Source: Anaerofilum hominis (GTDB taxonomy: Bacteria; Bacillota; Clostridia; Oscillospirales; Ruminococcaceae). Taken from it: DNA of 64,000 bases. Positions 25,567 through 36,423 of this stretch are shown here, piece after piece (position 1 is the first letter of the stretch; the number at the start of each line of letters is the position of its first letter). The translations under genes were made by a program, and so were the position numbers. The DNA lies in contig NZ_JACONZ010000001.1 in assembly GCF_014287275.1 (NCBI RefSeq), positions 124,001-188,000 on the forward strand, in the 5' to 3' direction. The notes below the pieces were generated by a model. That model saw nothing but the letters and a program-made list of their open reading frames with translations, was not told the origin of the DNA and made no database searches.

Positions 25567-28395
25567 CTACTTTTTTGCCAGCATGGGCTTCAAATACTGC
25601 CCGGTATAGCTGTGCGGGTTGGCAGCCACCTGCTCCGGCGTGCCGGTGGCGACGATCTCGCCGCCCGCATTGCCGCCCTCCGGCCCAAGGTCGATGATGT
25701 GGTCGCTGACCTTGATGATGTCCAGGTTGTGCTCGATGACGATCACCGTGTTGCCCGCGTCCACCAGCTTCTGCAGCACCTTGATGAGCTTGTGCACGTC
25801 GGCGGTGTGCAGGCCGGTGGTGGGCTCGTCCAGGATATAGACCGTCTTTCCGGTGCTTACCCTTGCCAGCTCCAGCGCCAGCTTGACCCGCTGCGCCTCG
25901 CCGCCGGACAGCGTAGTGGCGCTCTGGCCCAGCTTGATATATCCCAGGCCCACGTCCACCAGCGTTTGGATCTTGCGCTTGATGCGCGGGATGTTCTCAA
26001 AAAACACCACCGCCTCCTCGGCGGTCATATCCAGCACATCGTAAATGTTTTTGTCCTTGTACTTGACCTCCAGCGTCTCCCTGTTGTAGCGCCGGCCCTT
26101 GCAGACCTCGCAGGGCACATAGATATCCGGCAAAAAGTGCATCTCGATCTTGATGATGCCGTCGCCCTCGCACGCCTCGCAGCGCCCCCCCTTGACGTTG
26201 AACGAGAACCGCCCCGAGTTGTAGCCGCGCATCTTGGCATCGGTGGTCTGGGCGTAAAGGTTGCGGATATCGGTGAACACGCCGGTATAAGTGGCCGGGT
26301 TCGAGCGCGGGGTGCGGCCGATAGGCGACTGGTCGATGCCGATGACCTTGTCGATCTGCTCCATGCCCTCGATCTCCTGAAAGCTGCCCGGGCGCAGTTT
26401 GGCGCCGTTGAGGTCGGCGGCCAGCTTTTTATAAAGGATATCGTTGACCAGGCTGGATTTTCCGCTGCCCGAAACGCCGGTGACGCAGGTCATGACCCCG
26501 AGCGGGAACTCCACCGTAATGTCCTTGAGGTTGTTCTGGTTCGCCCCCACGATGCGCAGACGCCCGCCCGTGCCGCTGCGGCGCTTTTCGGGCACCCTGA
26601 TCTTTTTTTTGCCGGACAGATACTGCCCGGTAATGGAGCGCGGCTCGGCCATGATATCCTCCACCGTGCCGCAGGCCACCAGTTCCCCGCCGTGCACGCC
26701 CGCCCCGGGGCCGATGTCCACCACATAGTCGGCGGCGCGCATGGTGTCCTCGTCGTGCTCCACCACGATCAGCGTGTTGCCCAGGTCCCGCAGCCGCTTG
26801 AGGGTGGCGATCAGCTTGTCGTTATCCCGTTGGTGCAGGCCGATGCTGGGCTCGTCCAGAATATACAGCACCCCCACCAGATAAGAGCCGATCTGGGTCG
26901 CCAGGCGGATGCGCTGGCTCTCGCCGCCGGACAGGGTCTGGGCGTTGCGGGCAAGGGTCAGATACTCCAGGCCCACGCTCTGCAAAAAGCCCAGCCGTTC
27001 CCGGATCTCTTTGAGGATGCGGTCCCCGATCAGGTGCTCGCGCTCGGTGAGCGCGATCCCGTCCAAAAAGGCGAGCTCTTCCTTGACCGACATCTGGGTG
27101 AAGCGGCTGATGTTGATGCCCCCCACCGTGACGGCCAGCGAGGTCTTTTTCAGCCGGTCTCCGTGGCAGTCCGGGCACTCGACACCGGTCATGAACCCAG
27201 CGATCTCGTCCTTCGTCCACTCGCTGCTGGTCTCGCGGAAGCGCCGCTCCAGGTTGTTGACGATCCCCTCAAAATCAGTGGTATAGCGCCCGGTGCCGCT
27301 GTCCGTCTCCCGGTAAAGGGTCAGTTTTTCCCCTTTGGTGCCGTAGAGCAGGGCCTGCACCGCCTCTTTGGACATCTCCTTGATGGGGGTGTCCAGCGTA
27401 AAGCCGTACTTTTGGCCCAGGCCTTTGTAGTACATCTCGCCGATCGAGCCGGCCGCATAGTACCAGCCGCTCGCCTTGATGGCCCCCTGCCGGATGGAGA
27501 GGTTTTTGTGGGGCAGGATCAGCTCCGGGTCCACCCGCATAAAGGTGCCAAGGCCCGTGCAGGTCTCGCAGGCGCCGAAAGGGTTGTTGAAGCTGAACAT
27601 GCGCGGAGCCAGTTCCTCCACCGAGACCCCGTGCTCCGGGCAGGCATAGTTCTGCGAAAAGGTCATCTCCTCGCCGCCGATCACATCCACGGTGACGATG
27701 CTGCCGGTAAGCCCCAGCGCTGTCTCAAGGGAATCCGCCAGACGGCTGCGCACGTCCTCGCTGATCACCAGGCGGTCCACCACGATCTCGATGGTGTGCT
27801 TGATGTTTTTTTCCAGCTTGATCTCCTCGTCCAGCTCGTACATGTTGCCGTCCACCCGCACGCGCGCAAAGCCGCTGCGGGCCGCGGCGTCAAACTCTTT
27901 TACATGCGTGCCCTTGCGCCCCCGCACCACCGGGGCCAGCACCTGAAAGCGGGCGCCCTGCGGCAGCTTCAGGATGGCGTCCACCATCTGGTCCACCGTC
28001 TGCTGATGGATCTCGCGCCCGCAGATGGGACAGTGCGGGATGCCGATGCGCGCGTACAGCAGGCGCAGGTAATCGTAGATCTCGGTGACCGTGCCCACAG
28101 TGGAGCGCGGGTTGCGCGAGGTGGTCTTCTGGTCGATGGAGATGGCCGGCGACAGCCCCTCGATGGAGTCCACGTCCGGCTTGTCCATCTGGCCCAAAAA
28201 CTGACGCGCATAGCTGGACAGGCTCTCCACATAGCGGCGCTGGCCGTCGGCGTAAATGGTGTCGAACGCCAGGCTGGACTTGCCGCTGCCGGACAGGCCG
28301 GTCATGACGATCAGCTTTTCGCGCGGCAGTTCCACGTCGATATCTTTCAAATTGTGTTCTCTGGCGCCCTTGATGATGATCTTATCTCTGCTCAA
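25567..28395 (-). CDS. uvrA: Excinuclease ABC subunit A
   Basis: A 942-aa dual ABC ATPase that finds bulky DNA lesions and loads UvrB. Walker A motifs GLSGSGKSS (near 34-42) and GVSGSGKSS (near 638), two LSGGE signatures ([11 protein letters not shown] and [11 protein letters not shown]) and zinc-binding cysteine pairs ([17 protein letters not shown] with CEVCKGR) are all present. Start TTG at 28395 two bases after the uvrB stop, with AAAGGG upstream. Usual uvrB-uvrA pair. Confidence 0.97.
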   Translation of the reverse strand: MSRDKIIIKGAREHNLKDIDVELPREKLIVMTGLSGSGKSSLAFDTIYADGQRRYVESLSSYARQFLGQMDKPDVDSIEGLSPAISIDQKTTSRNPRSTVGTVTEIYDYLRLLYARIGIPHCPICGREIHQQTVDQMVDAILKLPQGARFQVLAPVVRGRKGTHVKEFDAAARSGFARVRVDGNMYELDEEIKLEKNIKHTIEIVVDRLVISEDVRSRLADSLETALGLTGSIVTVDVIGGEEMTFSQNYACPEHGVSVEELAPRMFSFNNPFGACETCTGLGTFMRVDPELILPHKNLSIRQGAIKASGWYYAAGSIGEMYYKGLGQKYGFTLDTPIKEMSKEAVQALLYGTKGEKLTLYRETDSGTGRYTTDFEGIVNNLERRFRETSSEWTKDEIAGFMTGVECPDCHGDRLKKTSLAVTVGGINISRFTQMSVKEELAFLDGIALTEREHLIGDRILKEIRERLGFLQSVGLEYLTLARNAQTLSGGESQRIRLATQIGSYLVGVLYILDEPSIGLHQRDNDKLIATLKRLRDLGNTLIVVEHDEDTMRAADYVVDIGPGAGVHGGELVACGTVEDIMAEPRSITGQYLSGKKKIRVPEKRRSGTGGRLRIVGANQNNLKDITVEFPLGVMTCVTGVSGSGKSSLVNDILYKKLAADLNGAKLRPGSFQEIEGMEQIDKVIGIDQSPIGRTPRSNPATYTGVFTDIRNLYAQTTDAKMRGYNSGRFSFNVKGGRCEACEGDGIIKIEMHFLPDIYVPCEVCKGRRYNRETLEVKYKDKNIYDVLDMTAEEAVVFFENIPRIKRKIQTLVDVGLGYIKLGQSATTLSGGEAQRVKLALELARVSTGKTVYILDEPTTGLHTADVHKLIKVLQKLVDAGNTVIVIEHNLDIIKVSDHIIDLGPEGGNAGGEIVATGTPEQVAANPHSYTGQYLKPMLAKK

Positions 28396-28397
28396 AA

Positions 28398-30368
<1,971 letters not shown>

Positions 30369-30556
30369 TGCCCCGCCTCCCTGTTCCCCCCGGCGGGCGG
30401 CCGCGGCCGTCTGCAGGAGAGATCTATAAAATTTGTGTGGATCAGGCTTTAAAAGCGTCCTGTGTCATGCTACCATTAGGATGGTACGGATCCCGTCTTT
30501 AAATTCGTATTCTGCGAACGCATCGCCCCGGCGGGCAGACAAGACCCCAATGTTAT

Positions 30557-30585
30557 ATTATAGCACGATAGGGCTGGTTTTTAAA
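30557..30585 (-). promoter_or_regulatory. Extended -10 promoter of uvrBA
   Basis: On the minus strand TGC directly precedes a perfect TATAAT (plus 30557-30562), with a weak -35 (TTTAAA) 17 bp upstream. The resulting leader to the uvrB ATG is about 180 nt. Confidence 0.65.
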
Positions 30586-30650
30586 GCTCTGTCCGCGTAA
30601 AATAATTGCCGCCGGGCCGGTTTCCGCCTGCAAAGCCTCGGCCTATGGTC

Positions 30651-30684
30651 AAAAAGGGGATAACCGCAAGGTTATCCCCTTTTT
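30651..30684 (-). terminator. Terminator of the FmdE operon
   Basis: A perfect 15-bp stem (AAAAAGGGGATAACC at 30651-30665 with 30670-30684) and a GCAA loop; the A5 and T5 ends make it usable on both strands. On the minus strand it closes the methyltransferase-to-FmdE operon. Confidence 0.88.
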
Positions 30685-30896
30685 GATCGCGGCGCAGGGC
30701 CGGGGACGTCCCCCGCTCCCTGTGGCCCCGGCTCCTGTGTTTTTTCAGTGCTGTTTTTCCGGCCCGCGCGGCGCCGGGCCCGGCGCTCCCGTTTTTTTCA
30801 GCCTCCGGCCCCTGCGGCGCAAAACGGCCGCGGCCAAAGCATCCGGGCGCGGCGCGTCCCGCTGCGCCCGTCGCTGACGGAGCGCTTCTTTCTTTT

Positions 30897-31427
30897 TCAG
30901 ACGCGGAACCGGTCGTACTGACGGCAGCAGTCGACGCACAGCTTTTTGCCGCCCCTCAGCCTGATCCAGTTTGCCCCCGCGGTCTCGCCGCAGCTTTCAC
31001 AGACATAGGAATCAAAGATCCGGGCCTCTTCCGGCAGGTCGATGCGGGTCTTTTTTACCTCGAACAGCTCGGCGGGCCTGCGGCTCTGATAGTATTGGAA
31101 CGACTCCTCCCGGCTCATTTCCCGAGGCTTATTTTTCAATACCAGACGAACAGAGCGGCCCGATCTACGGTCATAGAACGAGAACGCCTGTTTGCCCGTC
31201 ATGTGAAACAGCAGATTGCCTTTCCCGATACTGCAGCCCAGGAGCACCTGGATGGCGTCCACGCCGCAGGCGTCATTTTCCGAGATGCAGACGACCTGTT
31301 CGTCGCTGGAAAAGGTGAGGCCGAGCAGTTCTGCCGCATACAGGGCCGCCTGATAACCGATGGTCAGGCCGCCGCATTCGTGCCCGTGAAAAGCCACGCA
31401 TTTTTCCCAAAGTTTGTTGCTGTCCAT
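30897..31427 (-). CDS. FmdE-family protein with C-terminal zinc ribbon
   Basis: A 176-aa protein of the FmdE/FwdE family, named after a subunit found with tungsten/molybdenum formylmethanofuran dehydrogenase of methanogens. The N-terminal core has the FHGHECGG motif (residues 13-20) and the CGVDAIQVLLG block (C near 54); a C-terminal ribbon has CESC and CVDCC. No formylmethanofuran pathway gene is near. It is the last gene after a FecBCD-type transporter, which suggests a role in handling the imported metal or cofactor; that is inference. ATG start. Terminator at 30651-30684. Confidence 0.85.
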   Translation of the reverse strand: MDSNKLWEKCVAFHGHECGGLTIGYQAALYAAELLGLTFSSDEQVVCISENDACGVDAIQVLLGCSIGKGNLLFHMTGKQAFSFYDRRSGRSVRLVLKNKPREMSREESFQYYQSRRPAELFEVKKTRIDLPEEARIFDSYVCESCGETAGANWIRLRGGKKLCVDCCRQYDRFRV

Positions 31428-31494
31428 TTTTTCATTCTCCTTATCTTATTGCACAATGGCCGGCAGGCGTTCCGGCCGCCGGCCTTTCCGGATC

Positions 31495-32634
31495 TCAGCC
31501 GCCCAGGACGACCCGCTGAAATCCGCCGTAATACTGTGCGGCGATGCGTTCATAGCAATCGATCCCCAAGAAGAACGCCGAGAGCTCGTCAAATTTTTCA
31601 GCAGGGTCCACGTCGGCGAACTGCTCCGGGTATAGCACGCTGCCGATGTAATAGGCGTCCGCCAGGGCGATCTCCAGATTGGTGGTGTAATAGTTGAACG
31701 GCATCTGCAGATAGACCCTGCCGTCTTTGAACGCGCTGAGCGCCTTGTAGAACTCGGGATCGGCGTCGTAGTCCTCCTGCAGCAGCGACAGGCCGCCGGC
31801 GTCGATGACGATCACTTCCGGGTCCATCTCCAGCAGCTTTTCCTTGTCAAGCATCGCATACCCGCTGATGCCGGCTTCCTTGACGACGTTGACGGCATTG
31901 AGGGTATCAAAGATCGCATAATCGCCCGTCGTGCTTTCGATCCCGTGAGAGCCGCGGCTGGACTGGCAGCCGAGATATACCGAGGGCTTTTCCGCGACGC
32001 CGGCCGTCCGCGCGGTCAGGTCGTTTTTGATCTCTTCAAAATAATCGACCACCACCGCGGCGCGCGCCTCATTGCCCGTGATGCGCCCGATCAGGGACAG
32101 CGAATCATATACCGACTGGTCGAAAAGGCGCCCTGCGCCATAGCTGAGGGCGACCACGGGGATACCCGTTTTGGCCTGCAATTCGTCGACGGCGGACACA
32201 TCAGCCGTATAGCAGGTGAAAATAACGTCCGGCCCGGCGGCGAAGAGCAGCTCCGCGTCGGGCGCGTTTGCCGGGCCGCCGGGGCCGATGAGAGGCTGCT
32301 GCGCCGCGTCGGGGATGGACATGGCGTAGGGTCTCCCGTCCTGGCCGGACCGCTCGATCTCCTCCACGCCGACCAGCTGCGCGTCGTCGGCTATGTAACA
32401 GTAAAGCCGCAGCGCGCCGGGCCCGATGCAGGCGTAGCCGGAAGTTTCGGCCGGTATCCTCACGCTGCGCCCGAGCAGGTCGGTGACCTCATAATCCGAT
32501 GCGGAACTGTCCGCACCGCCGCTCTGTGCGGCCGGGGCCGAACTGCCGCCCGCCTGTGCGGGCGACGGGCCGCCGCAGGCGCAAAGGCTCAGCGCCAGCA
32601 CCGCCGTCAGAAGCAATGCAATTGTTTTTCTCAT
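31495..32634 (-). CDS. FecB/BtuF-type substrate-binding lipoprotein
   Basis: A 379-aa class III solute-binding protein. The signal peptide ends in a lipobox with C20 (LCAC) and is followed by a Gly/Ser/Ala-rich linker; the mature domain starts near residue 48 (YEVTDLLGRSVRIP, the usual start of siderophore/cobalamin/metal binders) and has two lobes. It would be tethered outside the membrane and feed the adjacent permease. ATG at 32634; the frame extension upstream has no signal peptide. 184 bp separate it from the ATPase gene. The ligand could be heme, corrinoid, siderophore or an oxyanion. Confidence 0.88.
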   Translation of the reverse strand: MRKTIALLLTAVLALSLCACGGPSPAQAGGSSAPAAQSGGADSSASDYEVTDLLGRSVRIPAETSGYACIGPGALRLYCYIADDAQLVGVEEIERSGQDGRPYAMSIPDAAQQPLIGPGGPANAPDAELLFAAGPDVIFTCYTADVSAVDELQAKTGIPVVALSYGAGRLFDQSVYDSLSLIGRITGNEARAAVVVDYFEEIKNDLTARTAGVAEKPSVYLGCQSSRGSHGIESTTGDYAIFDTLNAVNVVKEAGISGYAMLDKEKLLEMDPEVIVIDAGGLSLLQEDYDADPEFYKALSAFKDGRVYLQMPFNYYTTNLEIALADAYYIGSVLYPEQFADVDPAEKFDELSAFFLGIDCYERIAAQYYGGFQRVVLGG

Positions 32635-32818
32635 AAAAAATATCACCCATTCCGCCGCTTTGCGCGGCACCGATTTAAATTATTTTCTCTTCCCGCCGTG
32701 CAAAGAGACGCGGGACAGGACGCTCTTGCGCCCCGGGGCAGCTGCGCTCCCGGCATGCAGGCCGCCCCGGCGGGCCGGGGAGCTGCGGCGCAAAGTCGCG
32801 CCGCCGTCCCCTTTGCGT

Positions 32819-33571
32819 TTACTCGGGCACCACCACCCTGCGGCCGCTGCATTCCATCACCGCGGCCCGCACGCCGTACACCTCGCGGATGGCGGCGGTA
32901 TTCACCGCTTCGGCCCCGCCGTCGGCGTAGACGCGGCCCTCTTTCATGATCAGGAAGCGATCGGCAAAGCGCAGGGCCAGATTGAGGTCATGAATGGTCA
33001 CCACGGCGGTCAGACCTTTTTCCCGCACGATGGTCCTGATGGTCTGCAGCACCTCCAGCTGGTTCTTCAGGTCCAGGTTGCTGGTCGGCTCGTCAAAAAG
33101 AAGCACCGGCGTCTGCTGGGCCAGCGCCCGCGCGATGGCCACTTTCTGCCGCTCGCCGCCGGACAGCTCGTTGACGCTGCGCATGGCGTACCCCTCCAGC
33201 GACAAAAGGCCCAGCACCTCCTGCACGATCTCCAGGTCATGGCCCGTCACATCCCATTGAATAAAGGGCTTTCGCCCCAGCAGCACCGCATCGAACACCG
33301 TGCTTTCGGAAAATTCGCAGTTCTGGGACACATAACCGATGTGCTTTGCCAGCGTGGCCCCGTCCATTCGGGCGACGTCTTTGCCGCCCACCGTGATCTT
33401 GCCGGAGCGGGGCCGGTTGATCCTGTTGATGCAGCGGAGCATCGTGGACTTTCCCACGCCGTTGATGCCCAGCACGGCCAGGATCTGTCCCTCCTCCGCT
33501 TCAAAGGAGACGTTCTGCACGATCTCGTGTGTCCCATAGGCAAAACACAGATCTTTGATCTCCAGCTTCAT
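32819..33571 (-). CDS. FecE/BtuD-type ABC transporter ATPase
   Basis: A 250-aa ABC ATPase for a class II (FecCD-type) importer. Walker A GINGVGKST is at 35-43, the signature ELSGGERQK near 138-146, Walker B VLLFDEPTSNLD and the H-loop (TIHDLN) are complete. Its ATG overlaps the permease stop by 4 bp, indicating coupled translation. Confidence 0.92.
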   Translation of the reverse strand: MKLEIKDLCFAYGTHEIVQNVSFEAEEGQILAVLGINGVGKSTMLRCINRINRPRSGKITVGGKDVARMDGATLAKHIGYVSQNCEFSESTVFDAVLLGRKPFIQWDVTGHDLEIVQEVLGLLSLEGYAMRSVNELSGGERQKVAIARALAQQTPVLLFDEPTSNLDLKNQLEVLQTIRTIVREKGLTAVVTIHDLNLALRFADRFLIMKEGRVYADGGAEAVNTAAIREVYGVRAAVMECSGRRVVVPE

Positions 33572-34677
33572 TGGCCTCGTTTTCCTTTCAGCAGCATATA
33601 AAAGAACATCGGCGCGCCGAGAAGCGACGTGATGGCCCCCACCGGCAGGATGACGGGCGAGAGGATCGTTCTGGCGCAGGTGTCGGCCAGCAGCAGGATC
33701 ACAGCGCCCATCAGCGCGGAAGCCGGGATGAGAAAGCGGTGGTCAGAGCCCACGGCCCGCTTCATGATCTGCGGCCCGATCAGGCCGATAAAGCCAATCA
33801 TGCCCATAAACGACACCGCCACGGCGGTGAGCAGAGCGGAAACCATCAGGCCCCAAAAGCGCACACGGAACGTCTTTACACCCAAACTTTTGGCCGTTTC
33901 TTCCCCGTTGGCCAGCGCGTTGTAGTCCCAGCGCATCAATAAAAAGTAAAGGATCGCCGCAGCCGTGACGGCCGTCAGGATCGCCACCTCTGTCCAGGAG
34001 ATCCGGCCAAGATCGCCGAAAGTCCAAAACAGGGCCGCCGCGATCGCCACGTCGTCCCCAAAATATTGGATCAGCGTGGTGCCGGCGCTGAACAGCGAGC
34101 TGAGCGCCACGCCGGCCAGCACGATGGACTCCGGCGAAAACCCTTTCAGCTTTGAGAGGGCCAAAATCAGCAGGATCGCCGCGAAAGAACAGGCAAATGC
34201 GCAGATGGTGACCAGATACGGATCGCGGATGGCCACGGCGTCCGACGCGGTGTTCAGCACAGCGCCCGCCCCCAAACCGACGATCGCCACATTCGCGCCA
34301 AACGTCGCCGCTGCGGACACCCCGAGCGTGGAGGGGGAAGCGAGCGGATTTTTCAGACAGGTCTGCATCACGCACCCCGCGATGGAAAGCCCCGCCCCGG
34401 CGACCACCGCCGCCGCCACGCGGGGCATGCGGATGCGCCAGACGACCACAAAGCCGCGCTCATCCCCCGCCCCGATCACTGTTCTGAACACCTCCCACGG
34501 GGATAACGCGGCAGAACCGGCGTTTACGGAAAAGATCATAAATAATATCATTGCGGCAAACAGGCCGGCGATGACCGCCCACTTGCGGCGGATGGCGGTG
34601 TGGTATCCCCTGACGCCCCCGCCCGTTTCTCCGGCCCCGTTTTTCAGCCGCCGCTGCTTTTTTGTATTTGCTCTCAT
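33568..34677 (-). CDS. FecCD-type ABC transporter permease
   Basis: A 369-aa multi-pass permease (about nine to ten hydrophobic segments after a basic N-terminal 30 residues). It has the family blocks LSIAGCVMQTCLKNPLASP and FIGLIGPQIMKR. It forms a homodimer in the membrane with the neighbouring ATPase and receives substrate from the lipoprotein at 31495. ATG at 34677 with GAGGTG upstream. Third in the methyltransferase-flavodoxin-permease order. Confidence 0.93.
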   Translation of the reverse strand: MRANTKKQRRLKNGAGETGGGVRGYHTAIRRKWAVIAGLFAAMILFMIFSVNAGSAALSPWEVFRTVIGAGDERGFVVVWRIRMPRVAAAVVAGAGLSIAGCVMQTCLKNPLASPSTLGVSAAATFGANVAIVGLGAGAVLNTASDAVAIRDPYLVTICAFACSFAAILLILALSKLKGFSPESIVLAGVALSSLFSAGTTLIQYFGDDVAIAAALFWTFGDLGRISWTEVAILTAVTAAAILYFLLMRWDYNALANGEETAKSLGVKTFRVRFWGLMVSALLTAVAVSFMGMIGFIGLIGPQIMKRAVGSDHRFLIPASALMGAVILLLADTCARTILSPVILPVGAITSLLGAPMFFYMLLKGKRGQ

Positions 34678-34685
34678 ACTGCACC

Positions 34686-35189
34686 TCAGCGGGAAGAAGC
34701 CCCGAATAAGGCGTGGGCTTTCAGCGCGATCCTGCGGCCGAACAGATCGCAGAGTTCTTCTTTTTCGGGGATATTTTTCCTCACCACTGTGGGCCCGATA
34801 TGAATAAAAGGTCTGCCGAACTCGGTTCCACTGGAGTAGACCAGCATGCCTTTGACCAGCAGATGGGTGACCACGCTCAGGATGGCCGCTTCCGCCCCGC
34901 CGCCATTGGGGGAATTCTCGGTGGCAAATACGGCTCCCAATTTGCCGCCCAGCCGCACACCCCGATCCGTATCAAACCATTTTTTCATCTGCCAGCACAT
35001 GCCAGCGCAATAGGTGGGAGTACCAAATATCACAGCGGCGCAGTCGTTGACAAAGTCCGCATCCACTCCACTCTTCAAATTGAACAGACGCACCTCCGTG
35101 TCCCCTGCCGCACGGGCGCCGCCCGCGATAAACTCTGCCACCCTCCCGGTGCCGCCGGTCTCGCTGAAATAAATGACGCTGATTTTCAT
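34686..35189 (-). CDS. Flavodoxin-like protein
   Basis: A 167-aa flavodoxin-fold protein. The FMN phosphate loop SETGGTGRVAE is near residues 9-19, and GTPTYCAGMCWQMKKWFD (near 56-73) is the second flavin-contacting region. It is probably a cytoplasmic FMN protein related to WrbA/NAD(P)H-quinone reductase-type flavodoxins. ATG at 35189 overlaps the methyltransferase stop (ATGA). Placed before an ABC importer, it might reduce an imported metal complex or cofactor; this is inferred only from position. Confidence 0.82.
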   Translation of the reverse strand: MKISVIYFSETGGTGRVAEFIAGGARAAGDTEVRLFNLKSGVDADFVNDCAAVIFGTPTYCAGMCWQMKKWFDTDRGVRLGGKLGAVFATENSPNGGGAEAAILSVVTHLLVKGMLVYSSGTEFGRPFIHIGPTVVRKNIPEKEELCDLFGRRIALKAHALFGASSR

Positions 35190-35995
35190 CCATCCATCTC
35201 CCAAAAAAAATTGACGAGCGTCGTCTCGGTCCTCTCGGTCACAACGCCGTCGACGCTGATCTGTTCCAGATAGCGCGCGATCTCCTCTTCTGCCGCAGGG
35301 GTGAGGGTGCGGAGGCCTTTCAGCCGCCCCAGATACCATGTCTGCGCCTCGGCGACCGTTTTTTGAGACTGCCAGACAGTCCTGCAAAAGGTGACTTCCG
35401 GGTCGCAGCCATGCCCCCATACCGTGTCAAAAATGTAGGCGACAGCGGCGTCGTCCCCGCGTCCCGCACAGCCCGCGATCTCCCGCAGGCGGTCGAAAAC
35501 CCGGTCGGTGCGGCGGGCAGGCCTGCACAGCGCGCAGTATCTTGTCGAGGCCCCCATCATCTTCACCAGCGTGTCGTAATCCGCCACGGCCGGGGTCGTG
35601 TGGGCAAACGCCAGATCAAATTTTCCCCTGAACTCCTCCTGTGGGCAGCTGTGCCAGTCCCTCTCCAAAAAAGAGACGTTTGTCCGCTGCGCCCGGGCGG
35701 CGCTGCGCCGGGCGGCCTCGATCATTTTTGGCGAAAAATCCACCCCCACCACCTGCTCTGCCTGCGGCGCCAGGGCGATAGCGTAAGCGCCCGCGCCGCA
35801 GCCGACGTCAAGGATGCGCGCCGTCCCCGTCAGCGGCACCTTTTGCCGCAGGTAACGCAAAAATCCGTCTTCTTCCATCCCCGCGCCGTCCTCCCGCACA
35901 TAATCCTGCGCCACGCTGTCCCAGGCGCTGATGCTCGCCGACAGGTCGCCCGTCCTCTCATGACGCCATTTTTTCTGCACATACTCCAGATCCAT
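35186..35995 (-). CDS. Class I SAM-dependent methyltransferase
   Basis: A 269-aa Rossmann methyltransferase. Motif I ILDVGCGAGAYA (61-72), the acidic end of strand 2 (VVGVDFSPKM, 82-91) and motif IV-like AFAHTTPAV are present. The C-terminal half has several cysteines and a helical extension. The substrate is unknown. It is first in the operon with flavodoxin, FecBCD-type importer and FmdE, so its target may be the imported ligand or an associated small molecule. Ribosome site is weak (AGGAG about 15 bases up). Confidence 0.85.
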   Translation of the reverse strand: MDLEYVQKKWRHERTGDLSASISAWDSVAQDYVREDGAGMEEDGFLRYLRQKVPLTGTARILDVGCGAGAYAIALAPQAEQVVGVDFSPKMIEAARRSAARAQRTNVSFLERDWHSCPQEEFRGKFDLAFAHTTPAVADYDTLVKMMGASTRYCALCRPARRTDRVFDRLREIAGCAGRGDDAAVAYIFDTVWGHGCDPEVTFCRTVWQSQKTVAEAQTWYLGRLKGLRTLTPAAEEEIARYLEQISVDGVVTERTETTLVNFFWEMDG

Positions 35996-36081
35996 TCTCT
36001 GCTGTCACATCTCCTCGCTGTGAAACCGCCCCCGGCCAGCCGGCCGTGGTCTTCCCCGCCTGCAAAGGCCCGTTTTCAGAC

Positions 36082-36122
36082 AAAAAAAGCCGCTGGAATT
36101 GTATTCTTACAATTCCAGCAGC
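36082..36122 (-). terminator. Terminator of the candidate leader RNA
   Basis: A 14-bp stem (plus 36089-36102 with 36109-36122, one G-U pair) with a 6-nt loop and seven T residues on the minus strand (plus A-run 36082-36088). Confidence 0.9.
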
Positions 36123-36212
36123 TTTTATAAACTGCGGTTATCTGTTTTCACTATTTTTAGGGCATGGTAGGAATTTGACTTCAGTCAAAAAGCGCACTTC
36201 TTATGCGCTTTT
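36082..36212 (-). ncRNA. Candidate sRNA or riboswitch-like leader, about 130 nt
   Basis: A transcript starting about seven bases after the -10 box would begin with hairpin GCGCA/TGCGC (36187-36212), overlap a perfect 12-bp palindrome TGACTTCAGTCA (36176-36187), pass an A-rich unpaired region and end in a strong terminator. The 5' arm of that terminator can instead pair with an upstream GCAG (plus 36132-36135 against 36118-36121 region), a possible antiterminator. The methyltransferase ATG is 87 nt past the terminator, so this may be an operon leader. I do not recognise a known riboswitch class. Confidence 0.6.
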
Positions 36213-36215
36213 CAA

Positions 36216-36244
36216 ATGATAGCATATCGGACGCCGCTTGTAAA
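36216..36244 (-). promoter_or_regulatory. Promoter of the candidate leader RNA
   Basis: TTTACA (plus 36239-36244), a 17-bp spacer ending in TGC, then TATCAT (plus 36216-36221): an extended -10 sigma-A promoter on the minus strand. The start would be near 36209-36212. Confidence 0.8.
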
Positions 36245-36423
36245 GGGCGCGCAGCAAAACGCGCGCCGCGGGCGGCCGGAGATGGGAGAGGGCTTTTTCC
36301 CCCCGCGGCAGGTCCGGCTGCTTTTGCGGGCCCGGCTGTGCGCGCGGCGGCCCCGGCCGGCGGCCGCTTTTCGCATTTTTCCGTGCCGCTTTCGCCCCTC
36401 CTGCAAGGGGGGGCGTTTTGCCG

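Larger units (their letters stand above)
30369..30896. other. Intergenic region between FmdE and uvrB
   Basis: These 528 bp hold the uvrB promoter (extended -10 at 30557-30565, leader about 180 nt) and the perfect hairpin terminator at 30651-30684. The part from 30685 to 30896 is GC-rich with no gene-like frame. I saw no LexA-type GAAC-N4-GTTC box. Confidence 0.6.
35996..36423. other. Intergenic region holding a structured RNA unit
   Basis: 428 bp between radC and the methyltransferase. The central part (36082-36244) contains a promoter, two hairpins and a terminator on the minus strand. From 36245 to 36423 the DNA is GC-rich with a plus-oriented hairpin near 36394-36416 followed by TTTT and no gene. 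Confidence 0.65.

Noticed and set aside
30369..30600. LexA/SOS box upstream of uvrBA
   Set aside because: Expected from biology, but no GAAC-N4-GTTC type site was found; GCGAACGCATCG near 30515 lacks the second arm.
36394..36420. Plus-strand hairpin with TTTT near the radC 3' end
   Set aside because: No plus-strand transcript is expected there and the stem is bulged; not called as a terminator.
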